A DNA stretch of 11,299 nucleotides, taken from Cochliopodium minus (taxonomy: Eukaryota; Discosea; Himatismenida; Cochliopodiidae). Under the pieces are notes generated by a model, which did no database searches, had not been told where the DNA came from, and worked only from the letters and a program-made list of their open reading frames with translations. The position numbers and the translations under genes are program-made. The stretch spans positions 1-11,299 of the forward strand of contig JAMYWO010000426.1 in the NCBI GenBank assembly GCA_024220525.1, in the 5' to 3' direction. Shown here in pieces: positions 1 to 8,371 of the stretch (position 1 is the stretch's first letter; the number at the start of each line of letters is the position of its first letter).

Positions 1-1805
1 CCAAAAATCTCAAAGACTGAAGGTTTAAAAGAGGTTCCAAGTTGTTGAAGTAGATCTTCTCAAATTTTTTGTCTATTCTAGTAGGAGAAGGCAAGACAAC
101 CACAAGGTATTTTAATTTGGTGAGGTTTTTCAAGAAATCCAAGGAACATTCATCTCCATCTTTTTCGCCCAATTCCAAACGAAGCAGTTCCAAGTTGTCA
201 GGAAGTCTGCATTGATTATAAATCAAAGTACCTTTGAAAACGATTTCAGGATAGTTTATATTGTAAGATTTGACAATGTATCCCAAATCCAAGTTGATTA
301 ATTGAGGAAAACACTCGATTTTTCTTTCTTTATGGAAAAATCTTAGAATGAGCTCCTCGTAAGTGGGAATACCCAGAAACTCTACCTTTCTCAACACTTT
401 AGATTCTTGATCTTTTGGGAAGTGTTCATCAAGCCACTTGGAAATATCAAAATCAGGAGAGGGAAGGCCCCTGTACTTTCTCAAGTTGGTGAAGAGATGG
501 ATGTTTTGAGAAAACCCATCCTTCAAAAAAATGGGTTGATATTCTTCATTCTCATTGTTCAATTCGTGATATTCTTTGTCATAGTCTCTAGTTTGGGTTA
601 GATCGAGTTCGGTGAGGGTTTCGCAGAATGGAATTTGCAACTGTTCAAGTTTGTTGAGCTCTTTTGTGAGTACCTTGTTCATTCTCAGTCTTTCCAGCCC
701 TTTGAACTTTGAATAGTTGGAGATGCTGTATGAAGTACCATTATGGTTGAAAAGGTCAACATGGAGACTTTTCAAACCCTCTATTCCGGGTATGTTTCCG
801 TAAGGGTTTTCTTCATCTTTGTTTTCTTCACTGCTTTCGTAACCCAGTTGGAACTTTAATTTTTGAAGTTTCAATCCCTTTACTTTCTTCACTTGAGATA
901 TATCATCAATTGAAAGTTTATCCAATTTTCCCGCGAAATTATCTATTGAATCCACTGAAATACAAGAAAATTTCTCCAATTTTTCGAATTTCGAAAGATC
1001 TTTCACTCGAAAAACTTTCAATTTAGTCAGACACTCTTTTAGTGGATCCAACAGGGCAACATCAAAATTGATCATTGTTTCTATTTTGCAATTCAAATCT
1101 GTCAAACTGGTTAGTTTTTCAAGATATTTCAATCCATCTTTGGTTACTATCGGAGATTGAAATGATATTTTCAGATTAATAAGATGAAATTCAAATTAAT
1201 TTCCAAAAAAAATGCATACCCAAAGTGTTCTTTAAATTCAATGATTTTATTTGAGGAGCAATTTTTGAATAGCTAAATGATTGATAAAGATTGAGAGATA
1301 AATAATTTGAAGATAAAAAATCAACAGATAATTCTTTTACCATAGCTCATATAGAAATCTGTCATCAACATTTGTTTTGGAAAAATTGAGATTTTCCAAA
1401 TTCTTTGGTAATCCCCTCTTCCAATCAATACAATCAGCATCCATTTCTATAAAATTGGTAATTTCGATTGTTTTGAGACTATCTATTTCGAAGATCTTTC
1501 TTATCATTTCTTTATTCAAGTGACCAACCAATCTCATTCTTGATTTTTTGTCATTGAACTTGAAAATATCAAAGAGAGGATATATTCTTCTTTCTTTTGC
1601 TGAATATTTCTCATAATTTTTGATTGAGATGGTCGTGAGATTGCAATTTTTGAATTTCTCTATCAAAGAAACTGTTAATTTTTCTTCTTCCAAAATCTAT
1701 TCAAAAAAAAATTCTTTTTGAACACAATATATTGGATTTTTTTTCTTCTACCTTTCTGAATAATAAATCATCTTCAGTAAGAGAAGAATCTTGATGATTC
1801 TCCAT
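1..1805 (-). CDS. Leucine-rich-repeat (RNI-like) protein, 3' end outside window
   Basis: Spliced model on the minus strand: exons 1805-1752, 1696-1341, 1272-1220 and 1146 to beyond base 1, with GT-AG introns of 55, 68 and 73 nt. The frame is open through all of 1146-1. The joins restore repeat periodicity, for example SLNLKNTLVTKDGLKYLEKL across the third intron, which is a typical LRR unit. I see about 536 residues. Residues 1-110 are a polar, non-repeat N-terminus starting MENHQDSS. After that come irregular LxxLxL units (LENLNF, LKSLHVDL, LERLRM, LTELDL, LRKYRG, LINLDL, LELLRLEL, LKYLVV, LQSLRFL) of variable length, as in ribonuclease-inhibitor-like or F-box-associated LRR proteins. I cannot see an F-box or a catalytic domain. 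The start ATG was chosen because it is the first in frame after an A-rich leader and lies just 95 nt downstream of the preceding gene's stop. Function unknown; probably a protein-binding scaffold (inference). Confidence 0.8.
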
Positions 1806-1899
1806 TTTTTTTATTTTTTTTTTTATATTTTTCAAAGATTTAAAAAAAAAAAGAAAAAAAAAAGTATCAAGAATAAGGTTAAATTTATTATCATGTGTC
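1806..1899. other. Short tandem intergenic spacer
   Basis: This 94-bp spacer between the methyltransferase stop and the ATG of the LRR gene downstream on the same strand is almost pure A/T. It must hold both the 3' end signals of one gene and the promoter of the next. I see no distinct motif in it. Confidence 0.6.
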
Positions 1900-3267
1900 T
1901 TATTTCCATCCAATTCTGACACGGTAACTCCACATCCATTTATGCTGATTGTCACCTAAAACTTCATGGAAAGCTTTTTCCAGTTTGGGGATTCCAAGGA
2001 TCTCTCTTTATTAAAATTTTTTGAAAAAAAAGATTTTTTAAAAAATTAAAAAGTTTCATTTCTTACTCAGAGATTCCCTATTGTTTAAAAAAAATTAAAA
2101 TTTCAATTAAAATAAATTTAATAAAAAATGTTACATTTCTGATACATGTCCCGATACTTCCCTGAGATAAACTGTTTACACAAAAATTACTTGATTTATA
2201 AACTATTTTTTTAATAAAATTTACCACAAATTGAAAATTCTTTTGTGATCTCCTTTATCCTCATTATGAATCACAATTTCTTTTGTGTAAGAAAAAAGAC
2301 CTGAAGATGACATTCTCTCAAGATGTTGTTCTTTTTCGTATTTAGTCTGAAAATAAAATAAAATAAAAGAAAAGAAAAGAAAATAATTAAAAATTTACCA
2401 CTTTAGAAAAAACTTCTTTTTTTTGTTCTTCTCCCTAATCATTTATTTCATTATCCAAGTTTTTTATTAACTTTTTTTATTGTTTCAAACCATCTTTTGG
2501 GCGTTTTTGTGGAAATTTGTAAAGAGAAGCTCTGCTTTGTGTCCGTTTTGTGTGAGGATTGTTGGGGGCCAATCATTATCAACGGAAACAAAAAGTCCAT
2601 CTTTATTAATAATTGAAGGTGAAAAAACTACTTTTTTTTTTGAAATAAAAAAATGTTTTTACTTGGTTTTAGTATTCTTGTGGCTTCTTTGAATGTGCTT
2701 GTTGGTTCCATCCAATGTAAAGCTTGACTGACAAATACTAACAAAACAAATTTAAGAAAAAGAAATTTTTGACAAAAGATTTACCAATATCAGCAACGGA
2801 ATCTCAATAAAAATTTTTTATCAAATTATAAAATGATAAATGAAATAAATCTACCTTCCAAATTTGTTTGATTTGAGAATCCTTCAAACACCTTTATGTT
2901 ATCATATTGTTTACAATTTCTCTCACATACTTTTTTTTCAATCCGGTGAAAATCAATTAAAAAAAATAAAAGAGAATCTGGATTTACCATTTCTCATATC
3001 TTTATTGGGCTCAATTGCAATAATTTTATTTGCATGATCTTTCCATATTATTGTTGATAAGCCTGTTCCTGCTCCTAAATCAACAACCAAATCGAATTTT
3101 TCCTTCTGTGATATTTGCAATAATGATTCGATCAATTTTAATGGAGGAATAGGTCTTGAATTGTCTAACGGAAGTCAATATTTTTTGAAAAGATAAAATA
3201 AAAGATTTATACCATATACTTCTCCCAAACCATCAAATCTTGTCACGTGATTCAAATTATTACTCAT
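1900..3267 (-). CDS. Class I SAM-dependent methyltransferase (type 11 / UbiE-like), complete
   Basis: Eleven exons on the minus strand: 3267-3213, 3164-2988, 2929-2855, 2802-2785, 2737-2663, 2600-2491, 2434-2399, 2346-2225, 2171-2135, 2077-2067 and 2005-1900 (stop TAA). The introns are 47-62 nt and all GT-AG. The product is 273 aa, the usual size for the family. Visible motifs: N-terminal RFDGLGEVYDNSRPIPP (10-26); SAM-binding motif I, VVDLGAGTG (45-53); acidic post-I residue in IAIEPNKDM (Glu70); motif near QALHW (113-117) followed by EATRILKPNGLF, the classic RVLKPGG region; and a C-terminus ending WSYRVRIGWK, typical of one bacterial-like branch. It transfers a methyl group from SAM to a small or macromolecular acceptor that cannot be named from sequence. 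Introns fall within motifs, yet the splicing restores every motif, which is why I trust the model. The two very short exons are the least certain part. It diverges from the SHOC2-like gene over a 231-bp spacer. Confidence 0.9.
2067..2077 (-). other. 11-nt micro-exon of the methyltransferase gene
   Basis: The sequence reads GGAATCTCTGA between an acceptor (ACAATAG) and a donor (GTAAGA). It supplies G-I-S and two bases of a Glu codon. Related methyltransferases have a GxSEEEIG-like stretch after LSQGS, and joining this 11-mer to the next exon gives GISEEILGI in frame. Without it the reading frame into the last exon is lost (11 is not a multiple of 3). Confidence 0.7.
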
Positions 3268-3498
3268 TTCAAATTTTGAATTTTTTTTTAATTTTTAACT
3301 GAAAGAATCTCTTTAATCTTTATTTTCAAAAGCCAAAATCAAAAAACTTAATTGATTTGACAAATAAATCGAACATAAAAGATCATTATGATAATTTTAT
3401 TTTTTGATATTTGTACAGCAAATTAAATATTATAAAATAAAAAAAAAATTTATCCTCAAAAAAAATATAAAATTTTTTTGATTTAAAAATAATTTTGA
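3268..3498. promoter_or_regulatory. Divergent promoter region (methyltransferase / SHOC2-like)
   Basis: This 231-bp spacer between two divergent start codons must contain both promoters. It is about 85-90% A/T with several homopolymer runs. I see no clear TATA position or transcription-factor site distinguishable from the AT background. Confidence 0.6.
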
Positions 3499-6030
3499 AT
3501 GAACAAGAAAAAGCAACCCAAAAAGGGAAAATCAAAGGATATTACAATAGATGCAAATGAAGAACTTGAAGAAGGAAAACTTGATATATATATAGAAAAA
3601 CTTCAAAAATCAAAAACAAAATTGACTGAAATAGAAACTTTCATAATTAAAGATAAAGAAATAACTGAATTATCACCTTTAATTGGACAATTCGAAAATT
3701 TAACTCATTTGAATCTATTCAGAAATAAATTAGCAAAACTACCTGATTCAATTGGTATGATCAACAGAAATATAATGATATATTTCAAGATTTTACAATA
3801 TTATTTCTTTCATAATTTATATTGTAAAAATGTGAAACCTTTATATTGGAACTAATTTTTTATATATTAAAGGTAATTTGATAAAGCTTCACACATTGAG
3901 CTTGAATGAAAATCATATAAAAGAATTACCTTCCACAATTGGTAATCTCACAAATTTGACCATGTTGGATTGCAGATATAACAGATTGCCCCAAATACCA
4001 GAAACAATAGGTAAAAAAACTTGCAAATAATTTAATAATGGAAACAATTACTCTATCCAATCGACATTTTACTTTAAAATAAATGATTGCTACATTCTTC
4101 TATATTGCTATATTTTACTGTAACAAAATCATAATAATATTTTATCACATATTAACATTCATACTAAATAATTCATTATTTTCAACAATATTTCTTGTTA
4201 ATGAATGCATTATGATAGTGATTTTATTCCCTTGTATCATTATTAATAAATTAATTAATGAAATACAGGAAAATGCAAATCCCTCCAAAAATTATTTTTG
4301 AGATTTAATAAATTGATCTCGATACCCGAGAGTGTGGGCGAATTAATAAAATTGGAAAATCTGAGTTTGAGAAACAACAGATTGCCAGAGATTCCTGTAT
4401 CAATAAACAAATTGGTAAATCTGGAGGTTCTAGATTTGCAACATAATAAACTCGTATCTCTGCCACAGATAGGAAACCTTGTGAAATTGAATCAATTGGA
4501 TGTTCAATACAACAAAATATCAGAATTGCCTCAAGGGATTGGCTTATTAACTAATCTTCAGGGTCTTCATCTAAAGTATAATCAATTAACAACCATTCCT
4601 CCTGAGGTTGGTAATCTCAACAAGATTAATGAATTGGATTTGGAAGGCAATAAACTCAGCAAGATCCCCAACGAATTATCCAAGTTGACTGGCCTTTCTA
4701 AGATTTATTTATCCTATAATCAATTGCAATCTTTGCCTGAGACTTTCCATCACATCTCTACCTTGCAGGAGCTCATAATCAACGATAATCAGCTTACAGA
4801 GTAAAAAAATAATTCTTTTTACGAAATTATTTTGCTTGTTAAACCATCATCTTGAAAATGATCGATGAAGGATCAATATTAATCAACATATACAAATGAA
4901 AATTTGATTATTTGGATCATTGATCAATTATAAGTATCTTATGTTGAGATATAGAAATTGATCCAAATTATATGGCACAGATAAAATTCTCACAAAAATT
5001 TTCCTTCAACAACCAGTTTATTTTCATTATTAATTTAAAATCAAAAGTAAAATATATCATATTTACAAAGGAGAAGGAATATCATTCTTTTTATAAATGT
5101 CTGAAAAAAAAAATCATACCTTGTTAATATTGGATAGATTCGCCAAATCTACTTAATTTAGTGCATATTGATTTTTTATAATAGGAAAAATCAAAATCGA
5201 TTTAGGTTTTAAACTAATTTCTAAAAATTTTTTAAAAAAAGGATCGATCAAGTGGTGAAACTCAATGAGTTGAGAATTTTAAATTTGTCCCACAACTACC
5301 TCAAGAAGCTGCCCTCAGAAATCAAAAACCTGAAAAACCTGAAAGAGTTCCGAGTGGCCGCCAACGAACTGAAGGAACTCGTGCCCGAGCTAGGTGATCT
5401 CAAATCACTTAACGTGTTGGACCTCAACGATAATTTCCTCAAGACATTACCTCCTGAAATAGGACACCTCAAACAACTTGTTACTTTACATGCAGGAGGG
5501 AATGAATTAGAAGTGCTTCCTGATGAAATAGGTGAGCTTACTTGTCTTGTCAAACTTTTTTTGGGTTTCAACAAGTTAAAGACTTTAACTGCTAACATTG
5601 GCAACCTTCAAGAGCTTAAGGAGCTCAATCTTGATGAGAATCAGCTTGTTTCTCTCCCTGCTTCTCTCGGCAAGATGAGTGGTTTGGAGGTTCTCACTTT
5701 TAATGACAATGAGCTCGATGATTTGCCTAACGAAATTTATAATCTCGATAATTTAAGAATATTTGGAATGGTATTTTTTTATTCATTTATTTTTTTATTT
5801 AATTATTTTTTTTTACTTTTTTTATTTTTATTTTTAATTATTTATTTTTATTTTTATTTTAATTTTAATTTATTTTTATTCGAAAATTTCAGATTTAAAT
5901 TTGTTTTGATTTTTTTTTTTGTTTCTTTTAGGATGATAATCCTCTTGGATCTATTCCTGATCATATTACTGACATGGGCAGTCAAGAGGTATTTAATTAT
6001 CTAGGTGAGAGAATCAAGCAAAAGAAATAA
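3499..6030 (+). CDS. SHOC2/LrrA-like leucine-rich-repeat protein, complete
   Basis: Exons 3499-3754, 3873-4010, 4269-4800, 5242-5770 and 5932-6030 (stop TAA) give 517 aa. All introns are GT-AG (118, 258, 441 and 161 nt), phases 1, 1, 2, 0. Residues 1-25 are Lys-rich and basic, then a short helical, charged stretch, a degenerate first repeat (about 40-62), and 19 LRRs from 63 to 497 with consensus GxLxxLxxLxLxxNxLxxLPxEI. Seventeen units are 23 residues and two are 22. A 20-residue cap ending GERIKQKK follows. This matches the SHOC2/Sur-8, plant PIRL and Dictyostelium LrrA group in repeat class, repeat number and lysine-rich N-terminus. SHOC2 scaffolds Ras-family GTPase and PP1 in animals; I see no obvious RVxF PP1-docking motif here, so the partner is unknown. 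It is likely cytosolic: no signal peptide or membrane segment. The first ATG was chosen; the basic leader follows directly. Confidence 0.93.
4801..5241 (+). other. Long intron 3 of the SHOC2-like gene
   Basis: At 441 nt it is several times longer than most introns here. It begins GTAAAAAAAT and ends TTTTTTAAAAAAAG. It contains no coding continuation of the LRRs. It holds a 10-bp perfect inverted repeat, ATTTGGATCA at 4910-4919 with its complement at 4959-4968, around a 39-nt loop. I looked for snoRNA box C/D or a tRNA and saw none convincing. Confidence 0.75.
5771..5931 (+). other. T-rich low-complexity intron 4 of the SHOC2-like gene
   Basis: The donor is ATG|GTATTT and the acceptor TCTTTTAG|GATGAT. 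The body is nearly all T with scattered A. Splicing yields FGMDDNPLGSIPDHI, the expected final LRR. It illustrates that introns in this window tend to be T-rich on the sense strand. Confidence 0.85.
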
Positions 6031-6263
6031 GACGCACTCTTCGTATATGTTCATTGTGCTTAAAAAAAAAAAGAGGGGAACGAATTTTTTAATTAAAAAA
6101 AAGAAAATTATAAAATAAAAAAAAAAGAATTATATATAATTTAATGCCAATTGCGTTGGTATGGATTTTTACTTTTGATTAAAATAAATGTATAATTTGA
6201 TGAACACTTCATAAATGATATTTCATTTTTAAATAAATTTTGTCCTTGAATAAAAAAAAAAAA
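6031..6263. promoter_or_regulatory. Spacer between SHOC2-like gene and ALG6
   Basis: This 233-bp AT-rich spacer carries the 3' end of the SHOC2-like gene and the ALG6 promoter. Poly(A) runs and several ATAAA-like hexamers occur, but none is distinctive in this base composition. A run of 13 A precedes the ALG6 ATG. Confidence 0.5.
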
Positions 6264-7090
6264 ATGAGTTCAAAACTAAATTCTTTTTTCAAATTTTTGC
6301 TCAATGAATCTCCCAACAAAAAATTTTCTTTGATTTTGATCGTCTTCTTTGTCAATCTGTTGATCAGATTCATGGTATCTGTGCATCCTCACTCTGGAGA
6401 AAATAAAGCTCCTATGTTTGGCGATTATGAGGCCCAAAGGCATTGGATGGAAATAACAATTAATCTTCCAACAGATGAATGGTAAATAGATATAAATGAA
6501 GATGAGCTTAACTTTTTTAATCCCATTATAAAATCAACGAGATATATCTTTTCATTTATGGATAGATAGATTGGAATGGAGAATGATATAAAAATAATGC
6601 TAAATAAATTATAAACCTTCGATTGAAAGAAATATTCATTTTGTCTATCAAGATTTTAATTTTAAATGGTATATTCTCTTTCATTTTACTGGATTTTGAG
6701 GTGAACATATATGTTCAACGTATTTTTATATTTTCAAAAAAAATAATATGATTGATATAAATCATATACAAAGATATGAATTGCTCTAAATGTAACATCT
6801 TGTTCCTATAAATCCATCAAACCTGATATACTCTTCCTCTTATTTTAATTTTATTTTATTTGATTAAAAATTTATATTTTGAGTATATTTCTTTAAATTA
6901 ATAATTATAATAATTATATTATTTAATATATTTTCAAGTTAAGATTTTGTAACATTTTCGTAATGATTTTTTAATTCAATTTTCGAAAATACAAAAGGTA
7001 CATGGGGAAACATCCTCATAACAATTTGACATATTGGGGTCTTGACTATCCTCCCCTAACTGCTTATTCAAGCTGGCTCTTTGGAAAAGT
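6264..7090 (+). CDS. ALG6: ALG6, Dol-P-Glc:Man9GlcNAc2-PP-dolichol alpha-1,3-glucosyltransferase, 5' fragment
   Basis: Exons 6264-6481 and 6998-7090 encode 103 residues plus two bases. ALG6 adds the first glucose to the lipid-linked oligosaccharide in the ER lumen; it is a GT-C, multi-pass membrane enzyme of roughly 500 aa. Seen here: a short basic N-terminus, the first membrane helix (about 20-39), then MFGDYEAQRHWMEIT (51-65), a family signature whose Asp (residue 54) corresponds to the catalytic base in yeast Alg6. The splice joins NLPTDEW to YMGKHPHNNLTYWGLDYPPLTAY as in other ALG6 proteins. The ATG at 6264 is preferred over an in-frame TTG upstream. After GGAAAAGT|GTAAGA the gene enters T-rich DNA and no further ALG6 exon appears before the opposing gene at 7453. 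About 80% of the protein is therefore missing. ALG8 is the closest alternative, but the GDYEAQRHW motif favours ALG6. Confidence 0.93.
6482..6997 (+). other. Long intron 1 of ALG6
   Basis: This 516-nt GT-AG intron (GTAAAT...ACAAAAG) is the longest in the window. Trp-Tyr become adjacent after splicing, as in homologues, so no exon is hidden in it. It contains a perfect 14-bp palindrome, GAACATATATGTTC, at about 6703-6716 and a small hairpin TATGATT/AATCATA near 6747-6766. No RNA gene is recognisable. Confidence 0.8.
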
Positions 7091-7305
7091 GTAAGAAAAA
7101 TAAAATTTACTATTTTTTTATTTTATTTTTTTATTTTTTAATATTTTTTTATTTAGTTTTTTTTTATTTTTTTACATTTTTTTATTTTAATATTTTTTCT
7201 ATTATTTATTTCCATTATTTAAAAGTAATTTATAAATTAATATTTTCTGTGATTTTTTATATTTTTAATTTTTTATTTTCATCTCAGATTATTTTTTATT
7301 TTTTT
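7091..7305 (+). repeat. T-rich low-complexity tract after ALG6 exon 2
   Basis: This is mostly TnA units with occasional other bases, starting with a good donor (GTAAGAAAA), so it reads as the start of ALG6 intron 2. Acceptor-like sites occur (ATCTCAG near 7287, TTTTTTAG at 7307), but what follows is not ALG6 coding sequence. Confidence 0.7.
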
Positions 7306-7392
7306 AGAGATGTTCAAAATTTTACAACAGTTTAAAATTTGTTAGTAAAAATTTTATATCCGCTAACAAAGTTGTAAATTTTGGACATGTCT
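7306..7392. repeat. Imperfect inverted repeat (fold-back) between two truncated genes
   Basis: The left arm 7306-7345 begins AGAGATGTTCAAAATTTT and ends TTTGTTAG. The right arm 7363-7392 reads, on the minus strand, AGACATGTCCAAAATTTA followed by CAACTTTGTTAG. About 29 of 31 aligned positions match, once a 1-nt and a 9-nt insertion in the left arm are allowed. The loop is 17 nt. The element is about 87 bp. No target-site duplication is evident because the flanks are low-complexity. It could be a MITE-like or hairpin element, or the scar of a breakpoint. Confidence 0.75.
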
Positions 7393-7452
7393 ATTATTTT
7401 TTATTTTTATTTTTACATTTTTTATTTTTTATTCTTTATTTTTTATTTTTAC
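7393..7452 (-). repeat. A-rich low-complexity tract after USP exon 3
   Basis: On the USP sense strand this reads GTAAAAATAAAAAATAAAG and continues as A-rich repeats. A donor at 7452-7451 is plausible. The strand bias (A-rich on the sense strand) is opposite to the other introns of the window. Confidence 0.65.
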
Positions 7453-8090
7453 AATATCTCAAATTATTTTCCCTTTTCTGTTTTTGTCGTATTGATTCAC
7501 ACATATTATTGATTATGTAGTTCCAAAATTCGTGGGCATCCTGCTGCATATTAGACTGAAAAATGACTAAGTTTTTGCAAAAAAATTTTATGATATTAAA
7601 TAAAAATACGAAAATAATATTTTTTAAATTTAATCTCAAAATAATAATAAATGATTCAATTATTTTCATTTAAAACATTTATTTTACCATTTATTTGCCT
7701 CAATTTCTCGATGAAAGAATTTGGGCTGATAATTCCCGTCACTTTCTCTTTTGAATAAATATTATAGAATAATTTGGCAAGATTATACAGGATATATCGC
7801 TCTTTCTCTTCCTTTTCATTTTCCTTTGCTTCAAATATCTCTTTATAATACATCAACATCTTCTTTCTGAATGGCACACAGAAATATATGGCTTGTAAAA
7901 CTGAATTAACGTAACATGTGTTACCAAACTTTTTAAAAATGATGAAGGTTTCATTTAAGAAAGTTAATTAGGCTTTATATTGTAAGAATATTTAATATTC
8001 TCTTACATTTTCAAGCCCATAAAATCTTTCTTTTGTATTGGGAAGATTTTCCTTCAATTCATCTTCGAATGCTGATGTGATCAATCCCAT
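7453..8090 (-). CDS. USP12/USP46-type ubiquitin carboxyl-terminal hydrolase, 5' fragment
   Basis: Exons on the minus strand: 8090-8007, 7928-7688 and 7566-7453, giving 146 residues plus one base. The introns are 78 and 121 nt, GT-AG. Cysteine protease of the C19 family that removes ubiquitin; USP12/46 act with WD-repeat activators in animals. Seen: NTKERFYGLENFGNTCYVNS with the catalytic Cys box (Cys33), PFRKKML, an inserted Glu/Lys-rich stretch, GIISPNSFIEKLRQI, and SNMQQDAHEFWNYIIN, the QQDAHEF box. The second intron's acceptor is AACTTAG at 7567, not the TTTTCAG nine bases further on, because only the former keeps frame and yields VIFQSNMQQ. The short N-terminus before the Cys box matches USP12/46 rather than larger USPs. 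The fingers region and the His box (about 200 residues) are absent: after the donor at 7452 the minus strand is A-rich low-complexity sequence. It is head-to-head with the gene at 8372. Confidence 0.92.
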
Positions 8091-8371
8091 CTTGGGTTTT
8101 TTTTGATTTATTTGTATGATATGAAGGTAGATTGATTTTTGGGATCTTAGATGTTTTATCTTTAATCTCTTTTTTTTTTTTATTTTCTAATTATTTGCAA
8201 ATTTAGACCCCAAATTCAATCTATCTTTTTATCTCAATTTGAAACAATCTTCATTTTTTTGAACAAGGAAAATTTTTTTTTTTCAATTGTTGAAAATATT
8301 TTGGCGCTCTTTTTAAAAATTTAAAAAAAAAAAACTGAAAATTTTATTCAACAAAGAAAATTTGAGAGATA
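8091..8371. promoter_or_regulatory. Divergent promoter region (USP / S/T-P-rich gene)
   Basis: This 281-bp head-to-head spacer must contain both promoters. It is AT-rich with T runs. The one GC-rich motif is TTTTGGCGC at 8299-8307. Confidence 0.65.
8300..8307 (+). promoter_or_regulatory. Candidate E2F/DP binding site
   Basis: TTTGGCGC is an exact match to the E2F consensus TTTSSCGC. It lies 64 nt upstream of the ATG at 8372 and about 210 nt from the USP ATG, in DNA where G and C are rare. Known family: E2F sites drive S-phase genes across eukaryotes. Occupancy is inference. Confidence 0.45.

Noticed and set aside
407-601. Plus-strand 64-codon ORF
   Set aside because: It is antisense to the open, LRR-bearing exon 1146-1 on the minus strand and has no family features.
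1701-1955. Minus-strand 84-codon ORF read as one small gene
   Set aside because: It fuses an off-frame part of the methyltransferase last exon, the spacer, exon 1 of the LRR gene and its intron. Only the part from ATG 1805 to 1752 is coding.
2480-2692. Plus-strand 70-codon ORF
   Set aside because: It is antisense to methyltransferase exon 6 and part of exon 5, which carry the recognised motifs.
4083-4301. Plus-strand 72-codon hydrophobic ORF
   Set aside because: It lies in intron 2 of the SHOC2-like gene; its hydrophobic composition comes from AT-rich sequence.
7081-7335. Plus-strand ORF rich in Phe and Tyr, like a membrane protein
   Set aside because: It is a translation of T-rich low-complexity intron DNA and starts inside ALG6 exon 2 in the wrong frame.
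7550-7566. Acceptor TTTTCAG at about 7558 for USP exon 3
   Set aside because: It looks stronger than AACTTAG but puts a TAA directly after the join; the acceptor ending at 7567 keeps frame and aligns with USP46.
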